Counted from the first letter of the stretch, positions 1 through 6,043 are shown. The stretch: DNA of 8,741 nucleotides from Chloroflexota bacterium (GCA_021812735.1 JAKAMV010000372.1:1-8741), one strand, 5' to 3'. Translations and numbers: made by a program. The notes: a model not told the origin generated them from the sequence alone.

Positions 1-464
1 CGCGTCAGCGCGACACGTCGGCCCGCCCGCGTCACCATCCGGCGCCCCAGGTCGATCGTGATGTCAGCGCACTGGACGATGCGCGCAGGCCCGGCCGATG
101 TGCGCCGCAGGACGGCGCGGACCCGCGCGCCGATCTCGTCCGGGTGGAAGGGCTTGGCGATGTAGTCGTCTGCGCCGAGGTCGAGGCCAGCGGCGATCTC
201 GCTGGGCGCGCCCTTCGCCGTGAGTAGGATCACGGGGACGGCGGAGGTGGCGCGGATGCGGCGCAACACGTCCAGGCCGTCCATCTCGGGCATCAGCACG
301 TCCAGCAGCACGAGGTCGGGCTCCAGCCGCGCGAATGCCGCCAGCGCCTGTTGGCCATCGGTTGCGGTCTCGACCCGGAACCCCTGGTCGCGGAGGGCTG
401 TGGCGACGAGCTTGCCGACCCACGGCTCGTCGTCAACCACGAGTACGAGGCGCGCGGCTTCCAC
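1..464 (-). CDS. OmpR/PhoB-type response regulator (C-terminus cut off by window start)
   Basis: DNA-binding response regulator of a two-component system, acting in the cytoplasm as a transcription factor after phosphorylation by a sensor kinase. Residues 1-120 form a receiver domain: acidic pair D11/D12 after the first strand, phospho-acceptor D55 in LLDVLMPEMDG, T82 in the LLTA strand, and K104 in the YIAKPF motif. From about residue 130 (ITIDLGRRMVTRAGRR) the opening beta strands of an OmpR-type winged-helix domain are visible before the sequence runs out. GTG at 464 is chosen because AAGGAGG lies 5 nt upstream (470-476); an in-frame ATG at 494 lacks such a site. The kinase is not in the window, so the signal is unknown. 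Family assignment is firm; specific function is not. Confidence 0.93.
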   Translation of the reverse strand, partial: MEAARLVLVVDDEPWVGKLVATALRDQGFRVETATDGQQALAAFARLEPDLVLLDVLMPEMDGLDVLRRIRATSAVPVILLTAKGAPSEIAAGLDLGADDYIAKPFHPDEIGARVRAVLRRTSAGPARIVQCADITIDLGRRMVTRAGRRVALT

Positions 465-503
465 ACGGTCCTCCTTGGGCAGGAGAGGACGCATCACGCG
501 CCA

Positions 504-509
504 ATGGTA
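504..509 (-). promoter_or_regulatory. possible -10 element for the response regulator
   Basis: TACCAT on the minus strand lies about 40 nt upstream of the GTG start at 464. It matches the TANNNT pattern seen before several genes here. No convincing -35 is visible, so this is only a candidate. Confidence 0.25.
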
Positions 510-602
510 GCCTGCGCGCAGGGTCGTCCGCGGACGCACAGGGGCGCTCCTGCGCGGCGCCCATCACTCACCGCGCGGCTCGCACAAGCGGCCCGCGCGG
601 GC

Positions 603-608
603 TACCCT
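603..608 (+). promoter_or_regulatory. possible -10 element of the tRNA-Lys gene
   Basis: TACCCT ends 6 nt before the first base of the mature tRNA. A weak -35-like CTCGCA lies at 579-584 with an 18-nt spacer. The position implies a very short or absent 5' leader. Confidence 0.35.
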
Positions 609-614
609 GTTGGT

Positions 615-690
615 GGGCCGGTAGCTCAGCGGTCAGAGCAGGGGGCTTTTAACCCTCGTGTCCTGGGTTCGAATCCCAGCCGGCTCACCA
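615..690 (+). tRNA. tRNA-Lys (anticodon TTT), CCA encoded
   Basis: Complete cloverleaf read by hand. Acceptor strands GGGCCGG (615-621) and CCGGCTC (680-686) pair fully with one G-T wobble. The D stem is GCTC/GAGC. The anticodon stem is GGGGG/CCCTC with one wobble, and the loop CTTTTAA (646-652) places anticodon TTT at 648-650. The variable loop is GTGTC. The T arm is CTGGG-TTCGAAT-CCCAG. Discriminator A is at 687 and the 3' CCA is encoded at 688-690. The 3' end is also the left copy of the 21-bp imperfect direct repeat described separately. Confidence 0.97.
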
Positions 691-701
691 CGGCCCACGC
701 G
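681..701 (+). repeat. left copy of a 21-bp direct repeat spanning the tRNA-Lys 3' end
   Basis: The last 10 bases of the tRNA (CGGCTCACCA) plus 11 downstream bases recur at 5956-5976 in the same orientation with one mismatch (C684 versus T5959); the last 17 bases are identical. A repeat that includes a tRNA 3' end is the form expected of an integrase attachment site, but no integrase lies between the copies. Confidence 0.5.
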
Positions 702-826
702 GTCTGCGCCACGTCGACGGGGGAGGAGGTTCCACGGATGGTGCGAGAGCGGCCAGCTCCGCCTCCAGCTCGTCGAGGCGGCTCTGCCGCGCGTCCACCC
801 GCAGCAGGTCCGGGAGTGGGTGGGTG

Positions 827-851
827 TGGTCGGGGCGAGAGGATTTGAACC
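827..851 (-). pseudogene. 3' fragment of a tRNA, probably tRNA-Pro
   Basis: Read on the minus strand this is GG-TTCAAAT-CCTCT-CGCCCCG-A-CCA: T loop, 3' half of the T stem, 3' acceptor strand ending in G72, discriminator A and CCA. A C1:G72 pair is characteristic of bacterial tRNA-Pro. The 5' T-stem strand should be near AGAGG but reads GCGGG, and no CGGGGCG 5' acceptor, D arm or anticodon arm lies at the expected distance. It is therefore a fragment, not a working gene. Such pieces are typical of att sites or integration scars. Confidence 0.6.
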
Positions 852-928
852 CGCTCTTCTCGTCCCTCGGATCGTACTGCCCAGATCGAGCGCCGAGGCG
901 CCCGGCTGGATCGCGTGAGTCGGAGGGC

Positions 929-957
929 TTGACCGATGGCCCGACGCTTGCCATAGT
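929..957 (+). promoter_or_regulatory. sigma70-type promoter upstream of the LysE leader
   Basis: TTGACC (929-934, 5 of 6 to consensus) is separated by exactly 17 bp from CATAGT (952-957, 4 of 6). An overlapping TAGTCT sits at 954-959. Initiation would fall near 963-965, at or beside the ATG at 965. The LysE gene would then have a leader of about 187 nt. Confidence 0.5.
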
Positions 958-964
958 CTCGGAC

Positions 965-1036
965 ATGCCAGCGATCCGCACCCGCACGGCCGACCAGAAC
1001 CAGCGACCTTCCCCGACGAGGGACGGAATGGGCTGA
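965..1036 (+). CDS. possible 23-residue leader peptide
   Basis: ATG at 965 falls 7 bases after the CATAGT -10, so it could be translated from a leaderless transcript. It ends in TGA at 1034-1036, just before two hairpins and 115 nt before the LysE start. The peptide begins MPAIRTRTADQN and carries four arginines. LysE-family proteins export basic and other amino acids, so a translated leader that senses charged tRNA is conceivable. Its size alone gives no coding evidence. Confidence 0.25.
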   Translation: MPAIRTRTADQNQRPSPTRDGMG

Positions 1037-1042
1037 CGCCGC

Positions 1043-1060
1043 GCGCCCCGGATCGGGCGC
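1043..1060 (+). other. 6-bp hairpin in the LysE leader
   Basis: GCGCCC (1043-1048) and GGGCGC (1055-1060) pair perfectly around a 6-nt loop. It stands 13 nt before the larger hairpin, so the two could form successive or competing structures in the leader RNA. Confidence 0.4.
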
Positions 1061-1073
1061 CGACTCCCACACC

Positions 1074-1103
1074 ACCGCCCTCGGCGATTGCGCTGAGGGC
1101 GGT
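1074..1103 (+). terminator. 13-bp hairpin with ATTG loop upstream of the LysE gene (attenuator or terminator candidate)
   Basis: ACCGCCCTC (1074-1082) pairs with GAGGGCGGT (1095-1103). The pairing continues inward through G1083-T1094 and GCG/CGC to a four-base loop (1087-1090), giving 13 uninterrupted pairs. The downstream tract (TGCTTGCCC) is only weakly T-rich. It lies after the short leader ORF and before the LysE Shine-Dalgarno, the position of a transcription attenuator. It could instead simply end the upstream transcript. Confidence 0.55.
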
Positions 1104-1151
1104 TGCTTGCCCGGCGTAGTCGTGGGGGCACCACTCCGCCGGAGGCACTCG

Positions 1152-1778
1152 ATGGATCCCGTGTTTCTCGTCCGAGGCGTCGTCCTCGGCTTTACCATCG
1201 CGGCTGCGGTCGGACCGATCAGCCTGCTGACGATCCGGCGAACGATCGCCCACGGCCGGCTCTACGGTCTCGTGTCCGGGATGGGCGTCGCCACGGCCGA
1301 CGCGACCTACGCCGGGATCGCGGCGCTCGGTCTCACCGCTGCCGCGGGCGCGCTCCTCGACGGTCGACGTCTCCTCGAGTTCCTCGGCGGGATCGTCTTG
1401 ATCATCCTGGCACTTCGCACGATCGCGAGCCGGCCGGGCGAGGTCGCGACCAGCGCAGATCGGCCCAGCCTGCCGGGTGCCTACGCCACGATCTTCGCGC
1501 TGACGATGACCAACCCGATGACCATCCTCTCGTTCGCGGCGGCCTTCGTGGGGCTCGGGCTCGTGGGCCACGGGCGCGGCGGGGCGGCGCTCCTCACCTT
1601 GGGAGTGTTCGTCGGCTCCGCGCTTTGGTGGGTCAGCCTGACCTCGGTCGTTGGCCGTCTCCGCGCGCGGGTGTCGCTCCGTTGGCTCGTGGCGGTCAAC
1701 CAGGTCTCCGGCGCGGCCATCCTCGCGTTCGGGATCCTCGCGCTGGTGTCTGCGGTCGCAGCGACCGCATCAGCTTGA
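1152..1778 (+). CDS. LysE/RhtB-family amino-acid exporter
   Basis: Inner-membrane translocator that expels amino acids or related small metabolites using the proton gradient; the substrate cannot be read from sequence. At 208 residues it has the usual LysE length, with about six membrane segments. The family's opening signature is present: a hydrophobic helix with GPISLLTIRRTI (about 21-32), then the glycine-rich GLVSGMGVATADATYAGIAA. A second conserved block, TNPMTILSF, lies near 130-138. ATG at 1152 is chosen for GGAGG at 1141-1145, 6 nt upstream; translation from 15 codons earlier has no such site. A long leader with a strong hairpin precedes it. The hemerythrin-like gene converges from the other side, so the exporter is probably monocistronic. 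Confidence 0.92.
   Translation: MDPVFLVRGVVLGFTIAAAVGPISLLTIRRTIAHGRLYGLVSGMGVATADATYAGIAALGLTAAAGALLDGRRLLEFLGGIVLIILALRTIASRPGEVATSADRPSLPGAYATIFALTMTNPMTILSFAAAFVGLGLVGHGRGGAALLTLGVFVGSALWWVSLTSVVGRLRARVSLRWLVAVNQVSGAAILAFGILALVSAVAATASA
1751..1769 (+). terminator. 8-bp hairpin in the last codons of the LysE gene
   Basis: TGCGGTCG and CGACCGCA form a perfect stem around CAG, ending 9 bases before the end of the stop codon. No T-run follows, so termination by this stem is uncertain. It lies entirely in coding sequence. Confidence 0.3.
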
Positions 1779-1965
1779 GCGGGGCGCCGTGACGTCGGCG
1801 ATCGTGACGTCCCTGCCGGCGCGTTCGAGCGTGTCGTGCACGAAGGGGGCGCCTTGCATTGACCCGATTGCCGCCCCACTGGTTGCCCGTGGCGGGCGAC
1901 CTATCGGCGAGCCAGCGGACGGCGTCGGCGTCGCGCGGCGCGCGGCTGGCCCGCCGCCAGCACGC

Positions 1966-2469
1966 CTACAACGTCTCGGCGGCCGCGTGGTCGAGCGCGC
2001 GCGCGAGCGCCTGCTCCTCGGCCGGCGTGAGTCGGTCTTCGAGGATCGGGATGTAGAGCTCCTCCTCGGTGAGATGCGTCTTGAGGAGCGCGTAGAGTCG
2101 CAGGAGGATGCGGCGCAGCCCGAGCACCGCGCCGCGGTCGGCATGGGCCGCGGGGTCCGTGGCGAAGCCGCCGATCGCGGCGACCAGGCGGCGGATCTCG
2201 GCGTGCTCGCGCGCCATCGGCGCGGTCGTCCCGCGCTCGGCAAGGAGCCGCTCGATGGTGGGGTAGACGGCGGCCTCGACGGCCTCCATGTGCGGGACGA
2301 GCAGGCTCGTCAGGCCATGGTGGAGCTCGCGCAGCTGGGGCTCCAGTCCCGCCATGCGCGCCGTGTCGAGACAATCGCAGTTGAGACACTCCGCCAACGT
2401 GTCCAGCTGGTTGACGTAGTGCCAGAGTCGGTCGTGGTGTTCGTGCGACACCGCGGGCAGCGTCCGCAT
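1966..2469 (-). CDS. hemerythrin/HHE-domain protein
   Basis: Predicted soluble four-helix-bundle protein of 167 residues that would bind a non-heme di-iron centre; relatives bind O2 or NO, or act in iron or redox sensing. Visible candidate ligands are H9/H11/H12 in SHEHH, H60 in VPHMEAVE, H89 in REHAEI and the second HxxxE in THLTEEELYIPIL. In the first site the residue four after H60 is Val with Glu at +5, unlike the usual HxxxE. Residues 28-33 hold a small cysteine cluster (C28, C31, C33) not typical of simple hemerythrins. ATG at 2469 is preceded by AAGGAGGG about 6 nt upstream, a strong ribosome site. It converges on the LysE gene with a 187-bp gap and appears monocistronic. The domain is secure; the role is not. 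Confidence 0.85.
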   Translation of the reverse strand: MRTLPAVSHEHHDRLWHYVNQLDTLAECLNCDCLDTARMAGLEPQLRELHHGLTSLLVPHMEAVEAAVYPTIERLLAERGTTAPMAREHAEIRRLVAAIGGFATDPAAHADRGAVLGLRRILLRLYALLKTHLTEEELYIPILEDRLTPAEEQALARALDHAAAETL

Positions 2470-2863
2470 CGCTCGCCCTCCTTACAGCTTCAACCCGATC
2501 GCGCAGCCTACGCTCGACAAGGGCCGGTCGGCCCGGCCAAAAGTCCCGAACTGCGAGCTGTATCGCACCCCTATCTTGCGGTCCCCCGCACCCCGACGCG
2601 CTCTCTGGGCAGCCCCGGTTCGATGTCGCCAGTCATGGCCCAACGGCGCGGCTCGGCCCGCCCAGAGCCGGCACCGGCCCTCGTCGACCTCGAGCTCGTT
2701 CGTCCCCTCGTCTGCGCTGGGCGCCCAGCCCCGGATGGCACGCCGCCTGACGAACTCGCGACGGATCCACGCGACGCCTTGCCGCCGACCATCGATCGCA
2801 TCCGTGCGCGGTCTCGATCGCTGGGCCTCCCAGCGGATCCGCAGTGCGGCTGGCCGCCGCGTT
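2470..2863. other. 394-bp gap without a supported gene
   Basis: It lies between the 3' end of the prenyltransferase gene and the 5' end of the hemerythrin-like gene, both on the minus strand, so it should hold the hemerythrin promoter. A plus-strand frame opening at the ATG at 2623 and running to 2928 is open. Its hand-counted GC by codon position is about 83/63/73, unlike the neighbouring genes, and it runs into the antisense of the prenyltransferase gene. I do not call it a gene. No RNA gene is seen. Confidence 0.6.
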
Positions 2864-3811
2864 TCACCGCATCATCGCGGCGTTCAGCGCCAGCAAGGCA
2901 AAGAGGAGCGCCAAGTACGGGGCGGTGAACCTGAAGAGCCGCCAGGCATGCGTGGCGGTCGGAGCGTGCACCAGTGCCGCGCTGCCCAGGAGCAGCGCCA
3001 GCGCCAGTGCCACGACGATCGCTTCGATCCACGCGATCAGCTGCACGCCGCCCACTAGCACGAAGAGCACGGTGCACGCCGCCAGCGCGACACTGGCCAA
3101 GCCGATGCAGCGCGCACATCGACGCGCCCCGACCGCGACCGGCAGCATCGGGACGCTGGCGTGGGCGTAGTCGTCCTGGCAGCGAATCGCGAGGCTCCAA
3201 ATATGGATCGGCGTCCAGAGCAGCACGAACGCGAGCAGCAAGAGCGCGGTCACGTTGATGTGGCCCGCGATCGCCACGTATCCGACGAATGCCGGCGCGC
3301 CGCCGCTCGGCGCGCCGAGGACGATGCTCCACGGGCTCGTCCGTTTGGTGAGCAGGGCATACACGACGAGGTTGTCCGCCAGGCCGAGTACGATCAGAAA
3401 CACGACGCCCACGCCGAGGGGCCATGCCACGACCAGCCCTGCCGCCATCAGCACGAGCCCCAGGGTCAATGCTGCGGAGGCCGACAGCTGCCCGCTCGGC
3501 AGCGGTCGGCGCCGCGTACGATCCATCAGCGCGTCGATGTCGCGGTCGATGTAGTTCGCCGTGGCACGGGCGCCCATGCTGCACAGCGCGAGCGCCAGCG
3601 TAACCTGGACGAGCCGAGCAGGCGTGTGCAGGCCACCAGCGACGACGGCCGCGGTGACGGCGGTGAAGACGAGCAGCGACGCGCTCTTCGGGTCGGTAAC
3701 TGCCCAGTACGCTCCGAGCTCCTGGGAGAACCGCTGATACCAAGCTGCGCCGTCGGACGCGGGCTTGCGAGGAGCGTCCGGCCGTGCCAGGCTCAAGGGC
3801 AGGTGGCTCAT
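2864..3811 (-). CDS. UbiA-superfamily prenyltransferase, CtaB (heme O synthase)-like
   Basis: Integral membrane enzyme of 315 residues, the normal CtaB size, with eight or nine membrane segments. CtaB adds a farnesyl group to protoheme to make heme O for terminal oxidases. The first aspartate motif NYIDRDIDALMDRTRRRPL starts at N86 with D89 and D93. A YALLTKRTSPWSIVLG block (151-166) matches the CtaB KR-T-NIVIGG loop, and WTPIHIWSLA...DDY...VPMLP (199 onward) matches the third CtaB block and holds the second aspartate pair D213/D214. Departures from textbook CtaB are Ala85 four before D89, where Asn is usual, Ser162 for the Asn of the NIVIGG loop, and I202/I204 around H203. The start ATG overlaps the upstream stop as ATGA, so the two are translationally coupled. 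The prenyltransferase assignment is strong; protoheme as substrate is likely but not certain. Confidence 0.85.
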   Translation of the reverse strand: MSHLPLSLARPDAPRKPASDGAAWYQRFSQELGAYWAVTDPKSASLLVFTAVTAAVVAGGLHTPARLVQVTLALALCSMGARATANYIDRDIDALMDRTRRRPLPSGQLSASAALTLGLVLMAAGLVVAWPLGVGVVFLIVLGLADNLVVYALLTKRTSPWSIVLGAPSGGAPAFVGYVAIAGHINVTALLLLAFVLLWTPIHIWSLAIRCQDDYAHASVPMLPVAVGARRCARCIGLASVALAACTVLFVLVGGVQLIAWIEAIVVALALALLLGSAALVHAPTATHAWRLFRFTAPYLALLFALLALNAAMMR

Positions 3812-5262
3812 GGGTAGTCGCGTCTAAAGGTGCCCACGTGCGCCCCACGGATCATGATCGCCCCGACGAACACGCCGAGGTACGAGACGGCCGTACCCGC
3901 GAGGTAGATCGCGAACGACGCTCCGTTGTTCGCCGGGTCAGCGAAGGTCCACAGCGTGACCCCAACCAGGGCGGCCAGGAGCCCGATCCCCGATGTCCAG
4001 GCCGCGATCCGCTTGGCCCGGCCGCTGATTCCGTAGTAGTCGATGAGCAGTAACGCCAACGACAGCGCGATCAAGACGAAGATCCCGGTCATGGGCTGGG
4101 CGACGCCGAACGCCGCGTCATTCGCCGACAGCGATGCGGAGAACCTGTCCTCGTTGAGCTCGATGTAGAAGCCCTCGAGCATGTTGATGATCACCGCTGC
4201 CGCCCACGTGCCGAGGATCAGCAGACGCACCGGGTCGCGCCACACGCGCCGATCCAGCAGGATTGCGACGAGCACCACCATGGCCCCCACGCCGATGATG
4301 CTCATCGCCGCGTCGTCGCCGGCGATCCCGTTGATCCCCTGAGGTCCGCCCGCGAATAGGGTGGGTGGTGCGAAGTTCAGGAACGCGACCGCGAGGAGGA
4401 TCAAGGTCATCGCCGCCACGCCAACGATGGCGATCCAGAGGCCCGCACGGGCGACGTTCTTGCGCAACGGCGACTCGCTGTCGAGCACCCCGAAACGCAC
4501 TGCGGCGACCGCCACGATGCCGGCCATGATCGCGAGCGCCATCATGTGCGAGTGCGGGTCGAGCGTCGCCGCGAGGAAGCCCTTCGCGTCGAGCCCTAGC
4601 CAGCCCATGTAGCCCCCGAAGATCGAGGGGCCAAGCGCCCGCACCCAGAGGTTCACGAAGCCTACACAGCCGGCCAGGAACGCCGAGCCGACCGCGGCGA
4701 GCGTGAGCCAGTAGCCCGCACCGACGCCCGCGTACGCGTGCCGGTCGACCGGGCGGAGGGGCAGCATCCGGGACAGGTATTCGACCGCGTTGTGGCTCTC
4801 GCAGCAGTACGCGTTGGCCTTCTTGCGAGGCAGACAAAGCAGCTCGATGAAGAGCGCCCCGCCGACATCGCCGATCAAGACGAAGGCCACACTGTAGAGC
4901 AAGATCCCGATGTCGGGCAGCCCCTTCCAGACAGTCGGGCTCAGAGTCAGGAGCGCAGCCGCGGCGCCGAAGAGGACCGCGATGAACGCCCGATAGCTGA
5001 TCGGGAAGTCCACCGGTGGCTCGTAGCGCTGGAGATCGAAGGTGTCGATCACGAGATAAACGGCCAAGGCGGCGAGCCCGATCCCGACGCCGTGGAAATA
5101 CATCTTCTCGTAGAAGGTGTCGAAGGCGGGTGGAAATCCGAGCAGAAAATACAGGACCCCCATGACCGCTGTGATCGCCAGTGTCGCCCACGTCAGGACC
5201 TTGAGCGAGAAGGTATAGGCGTGAGTCGAGGTGATCGCGCCGAGTTCTTCGACCTGTGCCAT
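3808..5262 (-). CDS. unrecognised membrane protein with about 12 transmembrane segments
   Basis: I do not recognise a family. The 484-residue protein has about 12 hydrophobic helices, at roughly 20-42, 54-75, 90-110, 118-143, 178-207, 239-260, 270-300, 325-345, 352-375, 390-415, 422-440 and 448-470. Conspicuous polar residues are H57 at the start of helix 2 (YFHGVGIG), a CCESH cluster at 153-157 in the loop after helix 4, H175, and DPHSHMM (H237, H239) at the start of helix 6. The count of 12 helices and a histidine in helix 2 recall subunit I of heme-copper oxidases. However, the HPEVY-type helix 6, the HH of helix 7 and the paired histidines of helix 10 are absent, so it is not a standard oxidase. 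ATG at 5262 is chosen because the extension up to 5460 is Arg/Pro-rich and not protein-like; GAGG lies 8 nt upstream. It is first in an operon with the CtaB-like gene, suggesting a heme or prenylated-cofactor connection. Confidence 0.88.
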   Translation of the reverse strand: MAQVEELGAITSTHAYTFSLKVLTWATLAITAVMGVLYFLLGFPPAFDTFYEKMYFHGVGIGLAALAVYLVIDTFDLQRYEPPVDFPISYRAFIAVLFGAAAALLTLSPTVWKGLPDIGILLYSVAFVLIGDVGGALFIELLCLPRKKANAYCCESHNAVEYLSRMLPLRPVDRHAYAGVGAGYWLTLAAVGSAFLAGCVGFVNLWVRALGPSIFGGYMGWLGLDAKGFLAATLDPHSHMMALAIMAGIVAVAAVRFGVLDSESPLRKNVARAGLWIAIVGVAAMTLILLAVAFLNFAPPTLFAGGPQGINGIAGDDAAMSIIGVGAMVVLVAILLDRRVWRDPVRLLILGTWAAAVIINMLEGFYIELNEDRFSASLSANDAAFGVAQPMTGIFVLIALSLALLLIDYYGISGRAKRIAAWTSGIGLLAALVGVTLWTFADPANNGASFAIYLAGTAVSYLGVFVGAIMIRGAHVGTFRRDYP

Positions 5263-5931
5263 TCCGCTTGCCTCACCATCAACGCGCCGGGCGCAGCTGC
5301 CACGAGGGCCAGGCTCCATCGCCACCCATGCTGGCCACTGTCGCCCCGTGTTGAGCCAGCCGGTAGCGGCGAATAGCACCTCGACCGAACGCTGGAGGGC
5401 CCGCGGCCTGGGCCTAGAGGTCGGCAGACGCGGGGGACCAATGGCATGCGGTCGTGCCATATCAGGAGCGCACGGAGGAACGGCACCGTCATGCTCCGAC
5501 GTTTGCCAGTCCCGGGCCAGCGTCCCTGTGGTCGTCCTCGCTCAGGGCGGTGTTCCCTCGCAAGAAGAACCGCCGCTTCCATCAGCTCAGTGCGTCGATG
5601 GCTTGCAGCTCGATCGGTCGAGCGTCCTGGATGGGCCGAGCCAGCACCTCGGGCAACCCAGTCAAGAGCACTCGCCGGTGTTCCACGTGCGGGTCCCGCT
5701 GACCCTGCCGCTCAGCGTCGCGTCCGGCCGAGATGGGAGCGCGGGAGACCGCGAGAAGAGGTGCGCTCGTCGCGATCACCGACGCCGATCCGATCTGACT
5801 CGCCTCCGCCAGAGGTTGCTCGACCGGGGTTCCGAGGTCGATCAGATCATGATCGCCCGCCTGCAGAACGGCGAACTCGACCTCGGCGACACGTCGCCGT
5901 TGGGTGCGATCTAGAAGGGCGAGCACTTGAC

Positions 5932-5974
5932 CGTGGGCCGCGCGTCTGTCCGGTGCGGTTCACCACGGCCCACG
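5932..5974. repeat. 9-bp inverted repeat next to the right direct-repeat copy
   Basis: CGTGGGCCG (5932-5940) is the reverse complement of CGGCCCACG (5966-5974), separated by 25 nt. The right arm lies inside the 5956-5976 direct-repeat copy, so the shared sequence occurs here in both orientations. Confidence 0.4.
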
Positions 5975-5976
5975 CG
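5956..5976 (+). repeat. right copy of the 21-bp direct repeat
   Basis: It matches 681-701 at 20 of 21 bases; the last 17 (5960-5976) are identical. The copy carries the sequence of the tRNA-Lys 3' end (TCACCA) but no tRNA. It is in the same orientation, 5275 bp to the right. Confidence 0.5.
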
Positions 5977-6043
5977 CGGGGCGTGGCCGCCCGTTCGTGC
6001 GCCGCGGATCGGGCCCACCCGGCGGTTCGCGCGTCGGCAGCGA

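Larger units (their letters stand above)
691..1151. other. 461-bp region without a clear protein gene: tRNA fragment, promoter, leader ORF, hairpins
   Basis: No long reading frame here looks like a real protein. In order it holds an unassigned stretch (702-826), a tRNA-Pro-like 3' fragment on the minus strand (827-851), a sigma70-type promoter (929-957), a 23-codon ORF (965-1036), a small hairpin (1043-1060), a 13-bp hairpin (1074-1103) and the Shine-Dalgarno of the LysE gene (1141-1145). One minus-strand frame at about 710-800 encodes a coiled-coil-like stretch (SRLDELEAELAAL) that may be a gene remnant, but nothing more supports it. Confidence 0.6.
5263..6043. other. 781-bp gap without a supported gene; weak coding signal at about 5580-5914
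   Basis: It separates the 5' end of the 12-segment protein gene from the 3' end of the P-loop ATPase gene, both minus strand. From about 5580 to 5914 GC by position of the plus-strand frame ending at TAG 5912-5914 is about 72/50/81 by hand count, which is coding-like; its end reads LLDRGSEVDQIMIARLQNGE. The same codon register on the minus strand is open from GTG 5926 to 5582 with third-position GC near 72. Neither has a Shine-Dalgarno or a recognisable family. A decayed gene or small unknown gene is possible. Before 5500 no frame looks coding. Confidence 0.45.

Noticed and set aside
980..1010. Second tRNA-like piece on the minus strand (AAGGTCGCTGGTTC)
   Set aside because: It recalls an anticodon-to-T-arm junction, but the T loop continues TTCTGGT instead of TTCRANT and no stems form.
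824..1036. 71-codon plus-strand ORF beginning with a WSGREDLNP-like stretch
   Set aside because: That peptide is what antisense translation of a tRNA 3' end gives (fragment at 827-851), a familiar artefact. Only the last 23 codons after the promoter are kept as a possible leader.
1651..2928. 425-codon plus-strand ORF
   Set aside because: It runs out of frame through the LysE gene and antisense to the hemerythrin and prenyltransferase genes. Its only free part (2623-2863) has GC by position about 83/63/73, not gene-like.
3808..5262. Calling the 12-helix protein cytochrome c oxidase subunit I
   Set aside because: The helix count fits and H57 is suggestive, but the HPEVY motif, HH pair and helix-10 histidines are missing.
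5263..5460. N-terminal extension of the 12-helix protein to 5460
   Set aside because: The added 66 residues are Arg/Pro/Gly-rich with no membrane or signal character; ATG at 5262 begins the protein-like sequence.
5600..5650. tRNA-like sequence with GCTCGA-TCGG-TCGAGC resembling a D arm
   Set aside because: No anticodon arm, T loop or acceptor stem pairs around it; only the 6-bp hairpin at 5608-5623 is real.
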